A DNA stretch of 64,000 nt from Planococcus citri (GCF_950023065.1 NC_088680.1:29376559-29440558), one strand, 5' to 3'; shown: positions 48,000 to 61,126, numbered from the stretch's first letter. Notes: generated by a model not told the origin, from the sequence alone. Numbers and translations are program-made.

Positions 48000-48780
48000 G
48001 ACTATTTCCCAACTTTTTCATAGTAAAACAGGACTTTTTGACAATTTTTTTTTACATAAAATTGAGAATATTTTGACATTTTTAACAAGAAAGCGAGACT
48101 TTTAAGCAATTTTTGGAAACAACACGAGTTTTTGAAAAAATTTTCAAACAAACGAAAATTTTCAGTTATTTTTGGCAAAAAAAGTGAAGCTGTATTTTCA
48201 GGTAAAAAAGCAAGATTTTTTAGCAATTCAGTAAAAAGCGAAAATTTTGCATAACAAAAAGTAATGTTTTTTTGCAATTTTTGTCAATAACGTGAGACTT
48301 TTGTAAACGTGACCTTCTGAGAAAAAAGTTGACAAAAACCGAGCTTTTTGAGCAATTTTTGAAGAAACGAAAAATAGAAATTTTTTGGAAACAAGCAACA
48401 TTTTTTAGTACTTTTTGTTGAAAAAGTAAAGCTGTATTTTTCGGTAAAAAGCAAAATTTTTTCGGAATTTGGTAAAAATCGAGAATTTTTGTCAATGTTT
48501 GACAACAAATACTTTTTTGCAATTTTTGGTGAAACCGTAAGATTTTTTTGCAACATTTTTGGTAAAAGTGACCCTTTTTAAAGAATGTTGACAGAAAGCG
48601 AGACGTTGACAATTTTGGAAAAAAAATAAGACTTTTTGGCAATTTTTTGCTACAAAGGGAGACTTTTGGGCAATATTTGGGGTAAAAAGTGTGATGTATT
48701 TAAAATTTATTACAAGGAAATGACAATTTTGACAATTACCGAGACTTCTTGCTACTGTTGACAGAAAGCGAGACCGACAA
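48000..48780. repeat. degenerate tandem array (GAGACTTTTTGGCAA family)
   Basis: The words AGCGAGACTTTT, GCAATTTTTGG, GGTAAAAAGCAA and AAGTGA(A)GCTGTATTTT repeat with periods of about 30-45 bp. A larger echo links 48185-48230 (GAAGCTGTATTTTCAGGTAA) with 48428-48470 (AAAGCTGTATTTTTCGGTAA), roughly 240 bp apart. Orientation matches the 13.0 and 20.9 kb arrays. Minus-strand frames of 90-140 codons here come from the repeat. Confidence 0.75.
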
Positions 48781-51700
48781 TTTCGGCCAAATGCAGGCTG
48801 AGAGTAGTTTCAAAAATGTCAAAAGTTCTCAAAGTTGAGCTTTTTTAAAAGCCCAATTCTCAAAACCTCGTCAAACTTCGGAGCCATAGATAATCTGAAA
48901 ATCCTTTCACTCAATGAAATGAACTCATCACAAAAAAATCAAAATTCGAAAAAATTCAAAAACGTCAAAAAAAGTCAAAATTTAATCGTTTTCCTTATTT
49001 TGACCTCTTTTTGACGTACATATTTTTTGAAAAGGTTGATAAAAATTTACACTCATAGCAAAAAATTAAAATTCGTCCATTTTTTCAATTCACTCAAATT
49101 TTATTGAGTGAAAGGGGGGGGGGGTTTCAACTTTTTCAACGGATACGTAAAAATAGGGATCAAATGGAACAACTTCATCAATCAAAACTTTTTTTCGTGT
49201 TTTAAATGAAAAAATCGCATTTTTTTCGCGAACTTTCAATTTTTTTAAAATCGACTTATAACGCCATCCCAAATTTTTAATATGTTGTTCAGCATTGAAA
49301 GGTTGTCCATAATATATTTTCTTCAGAAGTTTTGCGAGTCGGAACGATATGAAAACTACGTTTTAAACTTTTCGAGCTAATTTTTCGTACGAAAAAAAGT
49401 GGCAACAGTGATTTTTATGATATCACCAAAAAGCCTTTCAAAACCCCTAACTATTGGAAAAAGTTCCATTTTGGTATGTATCGTGGTTATAGAGTAATCC
49501 TCTGCTGAAATGGATGATATTTCAAGTTCACTGGAAACTTTGACACCCCCATATGGTCATCCCCTCGAAAGTTCTTTCCACAGGAAAAATTTCAAAAAAA
49601 TCGCCGACCCCCCCCCCTCAACACTTCTTGGTCGAATTGACGTGGAATGACCCTCGATCCACTGAAATTTTCAATTAAAGCTCACAAAATCACAAAAAAT
49701 TACGTCTTTCCCTTTTTTTAAAAAAAACTTCCACAAGAAACCCGTCTTATAAAAATAAACCATTCGTCATAGAAAAAAAATAAAGACTTCAATGAAAAAC
49801 TAAACAAGTAGAATCCATTAAAATCAATACCAACACCAAGCTAAACAGCGAAAGTTCGCATCACACCTCATTAGCATAAACGCTTATTATTAAGCTTCAC
49901 ACTCAATTTGATCACTCACGCGCCTACGTACAAGGCCAATAATGCATTCGAGCCCCTTATCGCATAAACACTCTTATCTGAGAGTAATTATCATTAAATC
50001 TCGTACAATGGTTCTCATTCATAGGATGGAGAAAAATTAGCTACGTGACATAAGCCAATGGGAAGTTGAAGCTCCATGAACCACCATGTTTGATTTTAGT
50101 CACGGGTCAGCAACGTGGAAGTCCGATTTACCGAAAAAAAATTACGTTCGCGTTCAATATCCGGACTATTAACCGGGTTGAAAAAATTTCTTCATTAGGA
50201 GGATTAATCTAGTAAATAAAAAAAAGAGTTAATTTTTTCTTAATCAATAAGACGTTGAATTCCTTTCGAGCAAATTAATATACATTAGCGTGTTTACAAA
50301 TTACAAAACGAGATGTTATTACGATGTTACATCGACATGTGTGTGTATTTCCTAAACAGCTCGCGAGAATACTCGAGTATTTTTACAAAACAAAGTACTA
50401 GTATGCGAATTTATGCGCAAGTACCTTCGTGACTATCGGGTCAACATTCGGTCTAGACAAATAACGAAATATTCGAAGGTTGCTGCTACTCGTACTCGTA
50501 CATATAAAATTAACTGGTTAATAGACGCGGGAGAAGTATATTGAAAAATACACGTAAATTGGCATTTAGCCAAAGGAATCTGTTAAAATGTAGAGATACT
50601 CATCGGCGTGATCGGCGCATGTTCGCGATGTGTTTGAAGTATCTATACTCGTACAATAACACAACACAAATACTTACAACTTGAGTAACAAATTTCGATG
50701 CTACTCGTATACGATATTTTGGCGCGATGAAAATAAGCCTTTTGCTGCTGGAGGTGACTTTTACTTACTGCATTGAACGTGAAACTCGGTCATGCGACAG
50801 CGAGCTGTGCAAAATACTCGAAATTGAGACGTTCAGTGAAAGGAGAGATGGTTTCGTTAAATGAAACACCAAGTCGCCGTCGACGACGACGAAAAGAAAG
50901 GAGGCAAGGTTATTGGCCACGATCAGCACGTTGTTGTTAATCTAGGGCATTGACATTGCTTTCACGAACTCTCTCTTTGCAACTAATTCAGGATTACACA
51001 ATATTCGGTCAACGTACCGACTTCCAAAGTGAAGGCTGATGCTCGATTGCACATAAATTTGTCTCACTGTTACGATCCAGACGAGTCGAGATAATGTAAC
51101 GAAATTATCGTCTTTTCCTTTTTACTGATACGCTATTTTCACCCTTTTGAGAAAAATCGTTCATTTTCCATCCGCGTGATAACACAACTCGCCTTCCAAT
51201 TCTTACATAATTTCCACTAATGTTGCTGATATCCTTCTTACATAGTACATACTGTATGTGTATGGTTTTTGGTATATTCGTTTCTTATCAATTAATTACT
51301 TTTTTAAACTACGATAAATTAAAAATCGATGATACGAGATGCGAAAAAAAGAGGGCGTAGCTGACCAGCCGCTCCACGAGAGCCGAAGTAATCTTCATGA
51401 GGTATCGTATCAATGGCGGAATATAAGAAGATAAATTTACATGAGGTAATTACACTACCTAGCTCAAATAAAAGTAAAAACTAGCAAAAAATTACTTTTG
51501 AGAAAAGTGATGGTTTAGGAGCTCAATATTGGAGCTAAAAACCCCTTGAGGACTTTTATGAAGGATAAAGAACCCTATTGTGAGAGGCAATTGCTGTTTT
51601 GAACTTCAGCAGGGTTGCCAATCTAAGCGAAGATAATTTTGAATTGAAAAGTAACAATGCATCAATTTTGAAACGATCAAATCGGGAAAATTAAGTTTTG

Positions 51701-52179
51701 TTAAAAATAATCGATTCTGTACATTTTTCAAAGTGGAATACAAAATTCAAAAATTGCTCGTTACAAAAAGCTGCGATTGACTGGTTGATTTAAAAATTTT
51801 AATCGACTTTTTTGAAATACCAGCGATGTCTTTCGAGATTTTTCAAAAATCCGAAACATACACTGGAGTGCAAATTCATCTCTGTCAAATCTAAAATTTT
51901 ACATATTACGTTTTAATGGAACAAAACTCTGCAACGAATCAATTCAGAAGAAAGCTTTAAACCTTTGGACATTTCAATCTACTATGTACTACTAAGAGGT
52001 ATCAACTGATTATTTAGGTATGCCTTGAAGGAGACAAAACATAATCCTGGATATTTCGATTCAACTCCTATAAGAAGGCTACTCTCAGTTCAATTTTAAT
52101 TAATTTACATTTATTCAATTTTTTAAAAATCAAGGTACTCAGACTCCAATTTGGGAGCATGGTCTGAAATTCTCATGAC
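48781..52179. other. non-coding stretch
   Basis: 48800-49800 is AT-rich, with G11 (49114-49124) and C10 (near 49608-49617) tracts. 49850-51450 is a mixed CpG-bearing island with many ACTCGTAC words (50340-50720) and a GACGACGAC run near 50880. No supported gene. Confidence 0.45.
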
Positions 52180-52244
52180 CAAAATTAACCTTTTCATTTC
52201 AAGCGAATTTTTGAACATCCAAATTTGACTGTTTTCAATAACGA

Positions 52245-52765
52245 AGCATTAAGTGCGATTTTCGATTTTCAAACATTTTTCAAATTTTTTGAATTTTTTT
52301 CACTTTTGATAGAAAAAACGCACTCGAGGTGTCCTATTTGAAATTGGCTAAAATATGAATAAATTCTTTAAAAGGTTGAAAATACATAACAATTCCATTT
52401 TTAGCTGCCCGAATTAATTTTCGCGTTTTCTGGAAAAATTCAAAAATTCTGGAGAAATCGAAAATCATTCTAGAGGCGTCTGAATGGCTCAAAATTATCA
52501 AATTTGAACTCGGGGGAGAAGGAGTTGGTTTACTATAAGATACGGCCATTCGCGCAAATTTCAAACATTTCCCTACGAACAGAAAACTTTTTGAAAAAAA
52601 AATATATTCGAGGTGACCACTTTGGAAATACCTTAAATGTGGACGAACAAGTCAAACAGGTGGATAATTCATCAGTCACAACCGAATTTATTTAATTTCC
52701 ATCTTTTGGAGAAATCGAAATCCGCACAAGACGCTCCAGAAGTCCAGAATGATCCAAAATGAGGA
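52245..52765. repeat. 277-bp tandem duplication, about two units
   Basis: AAAAAACGCACTCGAGGTG (near 52315) and AAAAAATATATTCGAGGTG (near 52592) start matching segments. GGAGAAATCGAAAATC near 52451 matches GGAGAAATCGAAATCC near 52710, and both are followed by a CTCAAAAT/ATCCAAAAT word. Divergence is moderate. Confidence 0.65.
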
Positions 52766-55012
52766 GAGATTTGGATCGAGGAAGTTGACATAGGTAAGTT
52801 TCAGGAGCAATTTTCATCAATGCTTATAATTGCTTTAACTGAATAAATATTTAAAAAAATAAATAAATCACCAAAAATGGTTGATTTTTCAATTTTTAAA
52901 AATTTTCCGAAAATCGAAACATTCAATTCAGGCAATTGGAATTTTGGCTACGGGAGTTTTAGACCATGCAGTGCTCTTTTTCGAAAATCGCAAAAAATGA
53001 GCTTGAGCAAAGTAATGCTAAAATTTTTGACAATTAAAAATCTGATTTTTTTCAAGTGTATAAAATTCCTTTACTTACTCAAAATTTTTTTGTTTACCTC
53101 ACGTATTCATTATGCCCTTTTTTAGGTAAAAATAAAATTATAAGATTTTAGATACAAAATGAGTTTCTCATTTTTTTCTTGACTCATTTTGTTCTCCAAA
53201 TTTTCATCTTCGCCTATTTCAAGTTTTTAAAAATGGGTATAGGTATTCATGGAATTAAAATTAGAGTTACGAATTAGCCGAATTACTCGTTGAGTAATAT
53301 AATCTCACTCAAGTACCAATTGGTACGAATATTCAAAACTCATTTTTTTCGACGAGTTTTTTTTATGAAAAATAATTCTCAATTTTAGGACCAAAAAGAT
53401 TAAATTTATACAAATTATCGAAAAAAAGTGCTTTGGGTACTAAAATGACCCGCTGAACTTTCAGTAAAATATTTGTAGAAAAAAGCTAAAAATATAATTT
53501 CGATTTCTCCCTCGTTCATTCCCTCCCTCCCACCCTCTTATCCAATAAAAAAGTGAAAACAAACCAAAAAAATATTCAAAGTCAAAATATCAGAATAAAA
53601 TAATTCATGTTTACATAATTTTTAGAAAATATTTCACTTCGAAATTACGAAAAATTTTTAGAAACTGAAGAAGAAGGGGTAAAAAGAGAGAAGCGTTTAA
53701 ATACATATTCAAAAAAGATTTTCAAGAAAATTAAAAACAAAGTAGGTACATATTTCAAATTCGAGTAGATTAATTTCAAATGCTCTCCTCTAGAGTTTAC
53801 TTAAGCACCCCAGGTCTTTTTTCATAATATGTAATCTCTCATCACTGAAAATCACGTACAAACCGCAATTTTTGATAAAACTCTTAAAACGTAGTCAAGA
53901 TCCCACAAATTAAACCTACCTCAATAGCAATTTTATTCATCGATATAGAAATACGTCTAAAATACCGGGCTTTTATCTTTCAAATTTCTTCGATAACCTC
54001 GAGCGCGAGTAATTATTACGAATCCGATTTGTATACTCTCATTGGTGCAATGTTTATATGTACACGCCGAAAAATTCGTCCATCTGATGAAATTTCATAA
54101 CTTGTTTTCGATTAAATCGATTTTTATTAATAATGTACCAAGTACCTACCCGTACCCATGCGAACGAATCGAAAGAATTTTGATGTTAATTTTCAAACAT
54201 GCGAGGTCATTATACATCGCAGCGCCGAAAAGCTCGCCATCGACTAATTAGTATACCGTCGAGTCATCTTTTATTTAATTTCCTACTATAATAAGATACC
54301 CCGTAGTAATTTGTGAGTAATTTCTCCGCGAATACGTTATTTGAATGAAAAGCATTTACAGACGAATAAATTCTCCAACCATGCTCACCCTCATTTACGA
54401 GAAATTTGCCGCAATTGACACCAGGTACCGGGCGTATTAAAATTTGAACCTAGCACCTATGCGGGTCAAATTATCACGTTTGTTGATTTTTCTGCAACAG
54501 TCAAAACCGCAAGTACGAGGAGGTCAACATACGTAAAATCAACCATCTGCAATTTCTTAACATTTAATTCGTGCGACGCAGATGTGTTACGGTATTTCGT
54601 AATTTTCCGGAAGAATTCAGAGTACTCGATGATGTTTAGATTAAGCTCAGAGTTCAAAGACAAGTTCATTATACCAATCGTACGTATGTAATATCGAATC
54701 GAATCCAATAAAGATCCTTCATTTGACCTACTCTCGAACTAATTTTCGTTTCTTTAAATAGAGCACAAAAGAGAGCGTTAATCTCGAAGCTTTTAACTTA
54801 GCACTTGGTAATATCGTGAACACAGAATGAAAATGGTAGAGGAATTTAATATTTCAAGACATACGAGGCATAGGGTGAAGGCGAATTTTCCATTCCATTA
54901 CTACGAATACAACGGTGTTCTATATTCTGAGATCTAAACTCGTGATAAATTTATATACAAGGAAGTACTTTCGAGCAGCAGGGGGTATACGGCAACTCAA
55001 ACAGAATGTTGA
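52766..55012. other. non-coding stretch, no gene seen
   Basis: AT-homopolymer DNA to about 53870, then a mixed CpG-bearing island (53900-54970). No codon-like frame was found before 55013. Confidence 0.45.
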
Positions 55013-55516
55013 TTATCAAAATCACATGGTATTGGGAAACCCGGAAGTGATAACATATTGAAAGAACGGTTTTGGGTATTGATTGATGGAATAATTTCAG
55101 AGAAATTAACCAAAATTAAATTTGAAAATGAACTACATCAACTTTAGAATGAAAAAATTTTTCAAAAAAAATTGAATTCTTCCTTCTCCATCAATCCTAA
55201 AAATAAATTAGCTCTCCAGCAAAAAAAATCTGATTCCTATCACTCTCCAAGAGCCCGAAAATTAAACCACAAAGACAGAAAAAAAAATATTGGGAAACCA
55301 TTGTCGACTCAGCCTGCAGATGTGTACGAATATAAAAAGCTACGAAAAAATACATGAAATCTATGCCAAGACTATGAACTCAAACGGTTAAAACAGATTT
55401 GCCGCAGGAAGAACTGCATCGTCGCTTGTGAAAGAACCAATGCCGATGCCGGTGAACATTGCGAACCTGAACCTGAACTTGAACCTGAGAGAAGGCGCCC
55501 AATGCCACATACATAA
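55013..55516 (+). pseudogene. coding relic or gene fragment, family unknown
   Basis: One plus frame (position mod 3 = 2) has only two internal stops, TAG at 55145 and TAA/TGA-type at 55355-55357, across 168 codons before TAA at 55514-55516. The first part is Lys/Glu/Ile-rich and helix-like. The middle (55172-55354) is strongly basic, with Ser/Lys/Asn. The last part (55358-55513) has four Cys among its first 35 residues, then a Glu-Pro repeat and an Arg-rich tail. A frame this stop-poor is unlikely in local AT-rich DNA. The minus strand is also open over 55372-55554, so strand is not certain. A pseudogene or an unspliced gene piece are both possible. Confidence 0.35.
55463..55490. repeat. GAACCT hexamer repeat
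   Basis: GAACCTGAACCTGAACTTGAACCT: four hexamers, one with a change. In the plus frame they encode Glu-Pro pairs. Confidence 0.85.
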
Positions 55517-58055
55517 ACTTGCCAAACAACGTTCGCGACGTTCAGTACCACCAAAGATGAGTTAATGAGTATTTAGCCACCATTAACATGGCGAATTCTT
55601 ACAGAACCTCGACCAGGAAGTAATTTGTATAATTTAAAAATGAAATAAGAATAATTTAGTTAATCGGAAGCTCGTTTAATGGAAGCTTATAAAAGGTGAG
55701 CTGAAGTAGGTCTTCCATAATCTCTTAGCAACTCAGATTAGAATTTTTTGGGCATTCGAGTACGTGACAAAATTTTCAATTAAAAATTTATTTTTTCGTC
55801 GACTTTTACGAGTCACAGTTATGTATTTTGTGCACAATATTATTTTAAATTGAAAAAATCACATTAAATTTTTAAAGTAGGTCAACTTTTTTTCCACACA
55901 TACTTATTTTTCTCCTTAGAAGATTTTTTGAGGATCTTTAGACTTACAGATGGTGTCGGTGTAGAATTGTTGAAAATTAGGATATTCTGCAAAATTCGTT
56001 AAAATTGAAAAGACCAAAAAAAGTTCAAAAAGTAGGGATTCAAAATATCAAAAAAAAAAAAGAGAAAAGAATTTTGAAAATATAGTTGAAATAACAAATT
56101 CTGTTTCAGATACCTAATCAAAAAGTTAATTCCAAAAAATTGAAAAGATAATAATATATTCACTCATTTTTTCCATATATTTCCCATAAATATTCACCTA
56201 TGTCGTATTTTCCATATTTATTTTTGATATTTTAACGAATATTATTACATTACTGACCAAACAAACTCTTTCTCCTTCCGAAAATTCCGTCCTCCATTCA
56301 TCACGATAAGAGGGAAAAATTCACTCATTTGCTTCTTATCGGGTAACTGATGGATTTTAGAAAAGGTCAAGGCATCACGCACTTTCGAACAAGCTGTAAA
56401 ATGGAACACTGATGCAACAATCGTAATTGATTTAGCCATGTTTCTGCGATTAGGTACATTGCTCCGAGATTGTAGACTTAATTTCAAAAATATACGCATT
56501 CGAAGAATTTTTTTTGTAAACAATTTTTTGGAAAAAGTGTGTTGTGTAAAAAAAACTTAACTATGGCAATGGAATTTTGAAAAATTGTAGTATTTTTCTA
56601 ATAAAGATTTAGAGAAAAAATAACTAAAAAAAACACTAAAACGTCACAAAAACTGGAAAATACAAACACAAAATGTCAAAACATTTTTTAGAAAACAAAA
56701 ATATATTTTGAAGATTGAAATGAATAATTTTATACTTATACATACAAAGTGATTATTATTTATTAAAATTATTGTCAAAAAATCTATTTTAAAAATTCAA
56801 AAATAAAAATTTGAAATTTTGTGGAAAAAAGGAAAAATAAAGAAAAAATTATCTACGAGGAGTCCGAAGGAGATGAAAATTATTTTTTGAAACTGAGCTA
56901 TGGGTAAAATTTTAAATTTTTTTAGTACTATACGTTTCCAAGTTCAGGGTCTGAAAACGAGGAAAAATAATGATCATCTAACACGATGATATTTCATCAC
57001 CAGTTTGATTATTGATTTCAAGCACATAAAAATGCTCACGAATGGAGGCATTCAAAATTTTCCCCTCTATTTTTTCGCAAAGACTAGTTCACCTCCCTAA
57101 AATCCTGACACAATTTCAAAAATGAAAAAACAGAACTATTGCAGGGCTTTCGGCAGGACATTTTTCAAAAACATCAGAGCTTCTCTTACGGGGCGGGGGG
57201 GGGAGGCTGGGAGGTCAATATGTTACACATCCATTTTTCGTTTTTTGTAATGTCTCTGGACATTTTAAGATATTCTCCGAAAGAGAAGAGCGTCAAAGTA
57301 ACCCTTTTTCGCGACTTTTTTTTCAGACACCCCTCCCCTTTTACAATTTTTTAAAGAAAAAAAAACAGGTTTTCTGATGAAGTTTACACTTTTTTTACAT
57401 TTTTTCGTAAATTACGTACTTACTCTGAAAAAATACACATTATTAAAAAATTGAAAACTTCAGTAATTTAATTCAATAAAAAAATTTAAATTCAGGGTTG
57501 GTACAGTGCTGAAATAAAACATGAAAAATTTGCACTTTTTTCGTTTTTTTCATGCTGTTTTTTAGCTTTTGATCTTTGAAAATTCAATTTAAAAAAAGAA
57601 GAGAATATTTTGTTGTCAAGTGAAGCGAGGGGGACAAAATTTTTGGAAAATTTTCCAATTTTGACCGAACGAAGCTTTTGAAAATTTATAATTTGAGAGG
57701 TACCACAACAATCATTTTTATTTCAAGAACTTTCAACGCTAGACTTGAGTGTTTTAGGATGATTTTGAATTAAATTTTGCACCTTTTTGACCTCATTTCT
57801 TGGTGAATCGTTTTTTGGAAATTTTTAGCTATTTCTGCAACCTTTGGACATTCTTTTAAAGGTTTTTTCAGGAAAAGAAAATGCATTCCTGTTCTGTAAA
57901 AATGACTTACAAGTCGAAACATTTTTGTATTTTTCCATCTGCCAAAGACCATTTCTACACACATTTTTTTCATCAGTCAGGTGGGAAAACGAGATTTTTT
58001 CAAAATTCCACAAAAAAGGGGAATAAATTCAGAATTTAAAGTCTGATTGAAAAAA
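55517..58055. other. non-coding stretch, no gene seen
   Basis: AT-homopolymer-dominated. It contains CAGGGTTGGTACAG at 57494, which resembles a hAT end but has no clear partner, and a G9 tract near 57194. The frame at 57139-57354 crosses the G tract and is not called. Confidence 0.45.
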
Positions 58056-58165
58056 AGCAGGACATTTTGATAAAAAGCACTCAAAGGAGGACAACTGCAG
58101 GACTAGCCAGGACACGTCGACAAAAAGCAGGATTGGCATGATATGCAGGACTGTTGGACACCCTG
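58056..58165 (-). mobile_element. hAT-like right terminus with AAGCAGGA repeats
   Basis: The segment ends GGACACCCTG at 58156-58165, the reverse complement of CAGGGTGTCC. Inside it AAAAAGCAGGA recurs at about 58055, 58114 and, as TATGCAGGACTG, 58143. A left end could be CAGGGTTGG at 57494, but the inward sequence does not pair convincingly. Confidence 0.35.
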
Positions 58166-58898
58166 TGACAAGTATTCAGCCCCATAAATGGAGATAAAAA
58201 ACCAAAATATTCACATCTGGACTCGTACCTATAAGTTCATTTATTTAGGCACACCTTTCAAATCTGACCCATAAAACGAAACGCATACTCCAGATACCAC
58301 AACATTATCCCAACAACGTACAGTCGTACACATCGCATTGCATACCACAACAACGATGAAAAATTCGAAGGTTAGGTCATCATTTTAGAGGCCGGTAAAC
58401 TTGACATAACTGGCAAAATACATATGGATGGACAGAACACGATGAGACCATAAAATAACGACATCGATAGGAAAAAAATACGAGTAAAATCGTAACAAGC
58501 GAGAAAAAGCGACCAAAATAATTACGCTCAATTACGAGCAGGTACGAATAAAATCAAACGCCACGAATTTGATAAGTTCAACAATCGTTTGTAGGGCAAG
58601 AGAGACTATAATTTAGCAATGACATAGGTTTTTTTCAATGGTAAAGTATAAGTATGACGTCGTCGTCGCCGTGACCAAGCTTTACGCCTCTTTCACTTCC
58701 TCGCGAATCCCAAAGAACAACAACGGATGGAAGTGAGGTGATGCGACGTATTATGGGACGAGTCGATTACCTTTTTCTTACATCCCTTCCAAATATTACT
58801 TTCTCGTCGATGCAATGTGACCTCATTATAAAAGAAATGGTATAATCATGCTACGCAACCTTTCACCTTACGTCATGCGATTTCTCCCCCATTGTTAG

Positions 58899-59144
58899 CC
58901 GATTGCGAGAGAGGAGTTCGCTGTTCAAACACGTCGTCGTCGTTGCTGTTTGTTGGCGTTACCATCCAAGAATCTCCATATCCGCACTAGAGAACCTCAT
59001 CGTATACCTGGAGCTGGAGCTGGAGCTGGAGTTGGAGCTCGAGCTGGAGAAGGTATAGGTAGATACGATGCGATACGATCCCACAGCCCATGTTATCACG
59101 ACTCCCGCACTCCCACCTTGTTCTCTTTTCTTTATTTTAAATAA
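58899..59144 (+). CDS. candidate terminal exon with Gly-Ala run
   Basis: TTTCTCCCCCATTGTTAG ending at 58898 is a good acceptor-like tract. The following frame is open for 81 codons to TAA at 59142-59144, with balanced codon use. It encodes an Arg/Cys-rich start, then a Gly-Ala repeat from GGAGCT hexamers (59010-59051), then a Tyr/Asp/His/Ser region. No start codon is needed if it is a 3' exon. No family recognised. The hexamer repeat could make the frame look better than it is. Confidence 0.25.
   Translation, partial: PIAREEFAVQTRRRRCCLLALPSKNLHIRTREPHRIPGAGAGAGVGARAGEGIGRYDAIRSHSPCYHDSRTPTLFSFLYFK
59010..59051. repeat. GGAGCT hexamer microsatellite
   Basis: About six hexamers with two substituted copies (GGAGTT, CGAGCT). 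Confidence 0.9.
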
Positions 59145-59736
59145 TTCATCATCGTCATCCTAGTTTTCGCGTTCTCTTTCGCGTGATGCGAACAACGAAC
59201 GCGTAATTTCACGAAACCAGTCGTAATTTTATTTAAAAGATTTTCAACAACATTACGCGTGAAAGATTATTTCAACCGAGGTATTACAACAAGGAATTTT
59301 TTATGCTCTCTCTGTGGTTCGCGATTCGCCTTGTTCCTTTTCTTTTTTCCTCTTTTTTTTTCTTCTTCAACGTGTGTAATACTTTTTCTCTCTCCGATGT
59401 TTATTAAGATTATTTACTTTCTTCGAGGCGTTCGTTTGCTGTTTTTCGATTACGTACCTGCAGCATTATTAACTGGTACATCTTCAACCTTTTCAGATAG
59501 AATTCGTATTATGTGTTTCCTTTCATAATCAATTTTTTGAGATACACGAACGAGAAATTGGACATAAAAATGCACAGCATCAAAGCATGAGTATCAAAAG
59601 GGGATGTTTCAGGGTAAAATCACCTCCTAGGAAAAAAAATAAAGGGATTTTTCGATTGAAAATTGAATGAGAAAAATACTAAATTCTTGGATAATTTTTC
59701 ATTAATATTAGTTTTTTTCTTCATCGAGGACGTGGT

Positions 59737-59748
59737 GGGGGGGGGGGG
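59737..59748. repeat. G12 tract
   Basis: Uninterrupted run of twelve G. Confidence 0.9.
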
Positions 59749-59999
59749 AATATTCTCGCAAAATATTACCGACAAGGGAAGCATAAAAATTCTCAACTGA
59801 CAAATTTTTTTTGGATGGGATACAGAAACATCACAAAAATATTCAAAAATACACAATCAGGACAAATTTTAGTGACTCAAAAATATTTTTCAATTTCTGA
59901 TTTTTAGAAAATTATTGGTCCGTTTTCCATGAAAAAATATCAAATCGAGGTTAAGCATTTTTTCTTCACAAAATTAAAGTATTTCTGAAATTAGAAAGT

Positions 60000-60230
60000 C
60001 CAAAAATCCGCTGGAGGTTCTACAATAACTAATTATAAACCATCACTAATGATTCGAGAGGTCAAAGCAGGGGAAAAACCTATCAGGTTTCCACTCAAGT
60101 TTGATCAAATTTTGATTCTTTTAGGGTAAATGGGTTTTTGAATACTCAAAAATTGTACAAAAATCTAAAATTCAAATTCGGCGTCCAACATTTGCCCTGG
60201 GGCGGTGTCCAATTTTGAATGGTCTAACAA
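60000..60230 (+). repeat. dispersed repeat family, copy 2
   Basis: Direct counterpart of 29420-29700; shared anchors are listed there. Confidence 0.6.
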
Positions 60231-61126
60231 GTCTTCTCGTTCCCTCCTCCAAAAAATAGAAAAAATAAAAAATTGATTACGAGAATTCGCCTTATCGATT
60301 TTTCCACACCTTTTTCCAATGACAAAATATTCGGCCATATTACACATACGTAAGCATTTGCTTTGAACGTGATCTCGTGAGATCGTAGTTCAGCAGCCAC
60401 ACTCAAGGTCAAAATTTTCCATTTATCTCTCTCACTCTTTTCTTTGCACTGGCTGAATTGAACCTAATCCATTGATTAATTTCACTAGTTAGATTATTTT
60501 CACAGCGTTAATTTTACCTGCTTCATTTTGAAGATCTGAACCATACAACGTCCTATATTCGAACCAAGATAAATTAAATTCGTGATTTAGATTCGTGAAT
60601 CGAGCGGCAGCGATGGCGGTTGTTGTCATCCAATGACCCAAGTTCGCACTCGCATGCACGAACCCAAAAAATGGAACAATAGATTCGTATTCGTGATTCG
60701 AATATGGTTAATGGATGGGAGTAACCCCCTTTTTTTTTGACACGGTGTTTTGCCAAATTATTCCTTATTTGGATTTATAGAATGAGGAATAAATTTTCGT
60801 TCATGACGATGTTAAAATTTTTTTTAAATTATTATTTTCGTGAGGACAATTTTTGAAATGTAGGTAAGCTAAATATTTAAAATGCCTTCTGTTCCCGAAA
60901 CTAAAGCGAAAGATTCGATGGTTAGGTAGTGTATTCTTAGTGAAATTGAATAGGTAGTTCATTCATATTATGATGGGTAATTTTTTGCCTACCTATAGTC
61001 ATTCAATTTCAAATTTTAATTTTATATTGAAATTTACGATTCAATTTTGCACTTGGCATCTCACGAAAAACCAGTTCTAAGCGGAGCACTGGTCCTATAC
61101 ATATAAATATGATGATATTATGATTG

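Noticed and set aside
48220..48642. 140-codon minus-strand open frame
   Set aside because: Same reason: it is within the 48.0-48.8 kb array and has the same Phe/Lys/Ser-rich repeated words.
57494..58165. Complete hAT-like element between CAGGGTTGG and GGACACCCTG
   Set aside because: The two ends differ inward of CAGGGT and no flanking duplication was found, so only the right terminus is reported.
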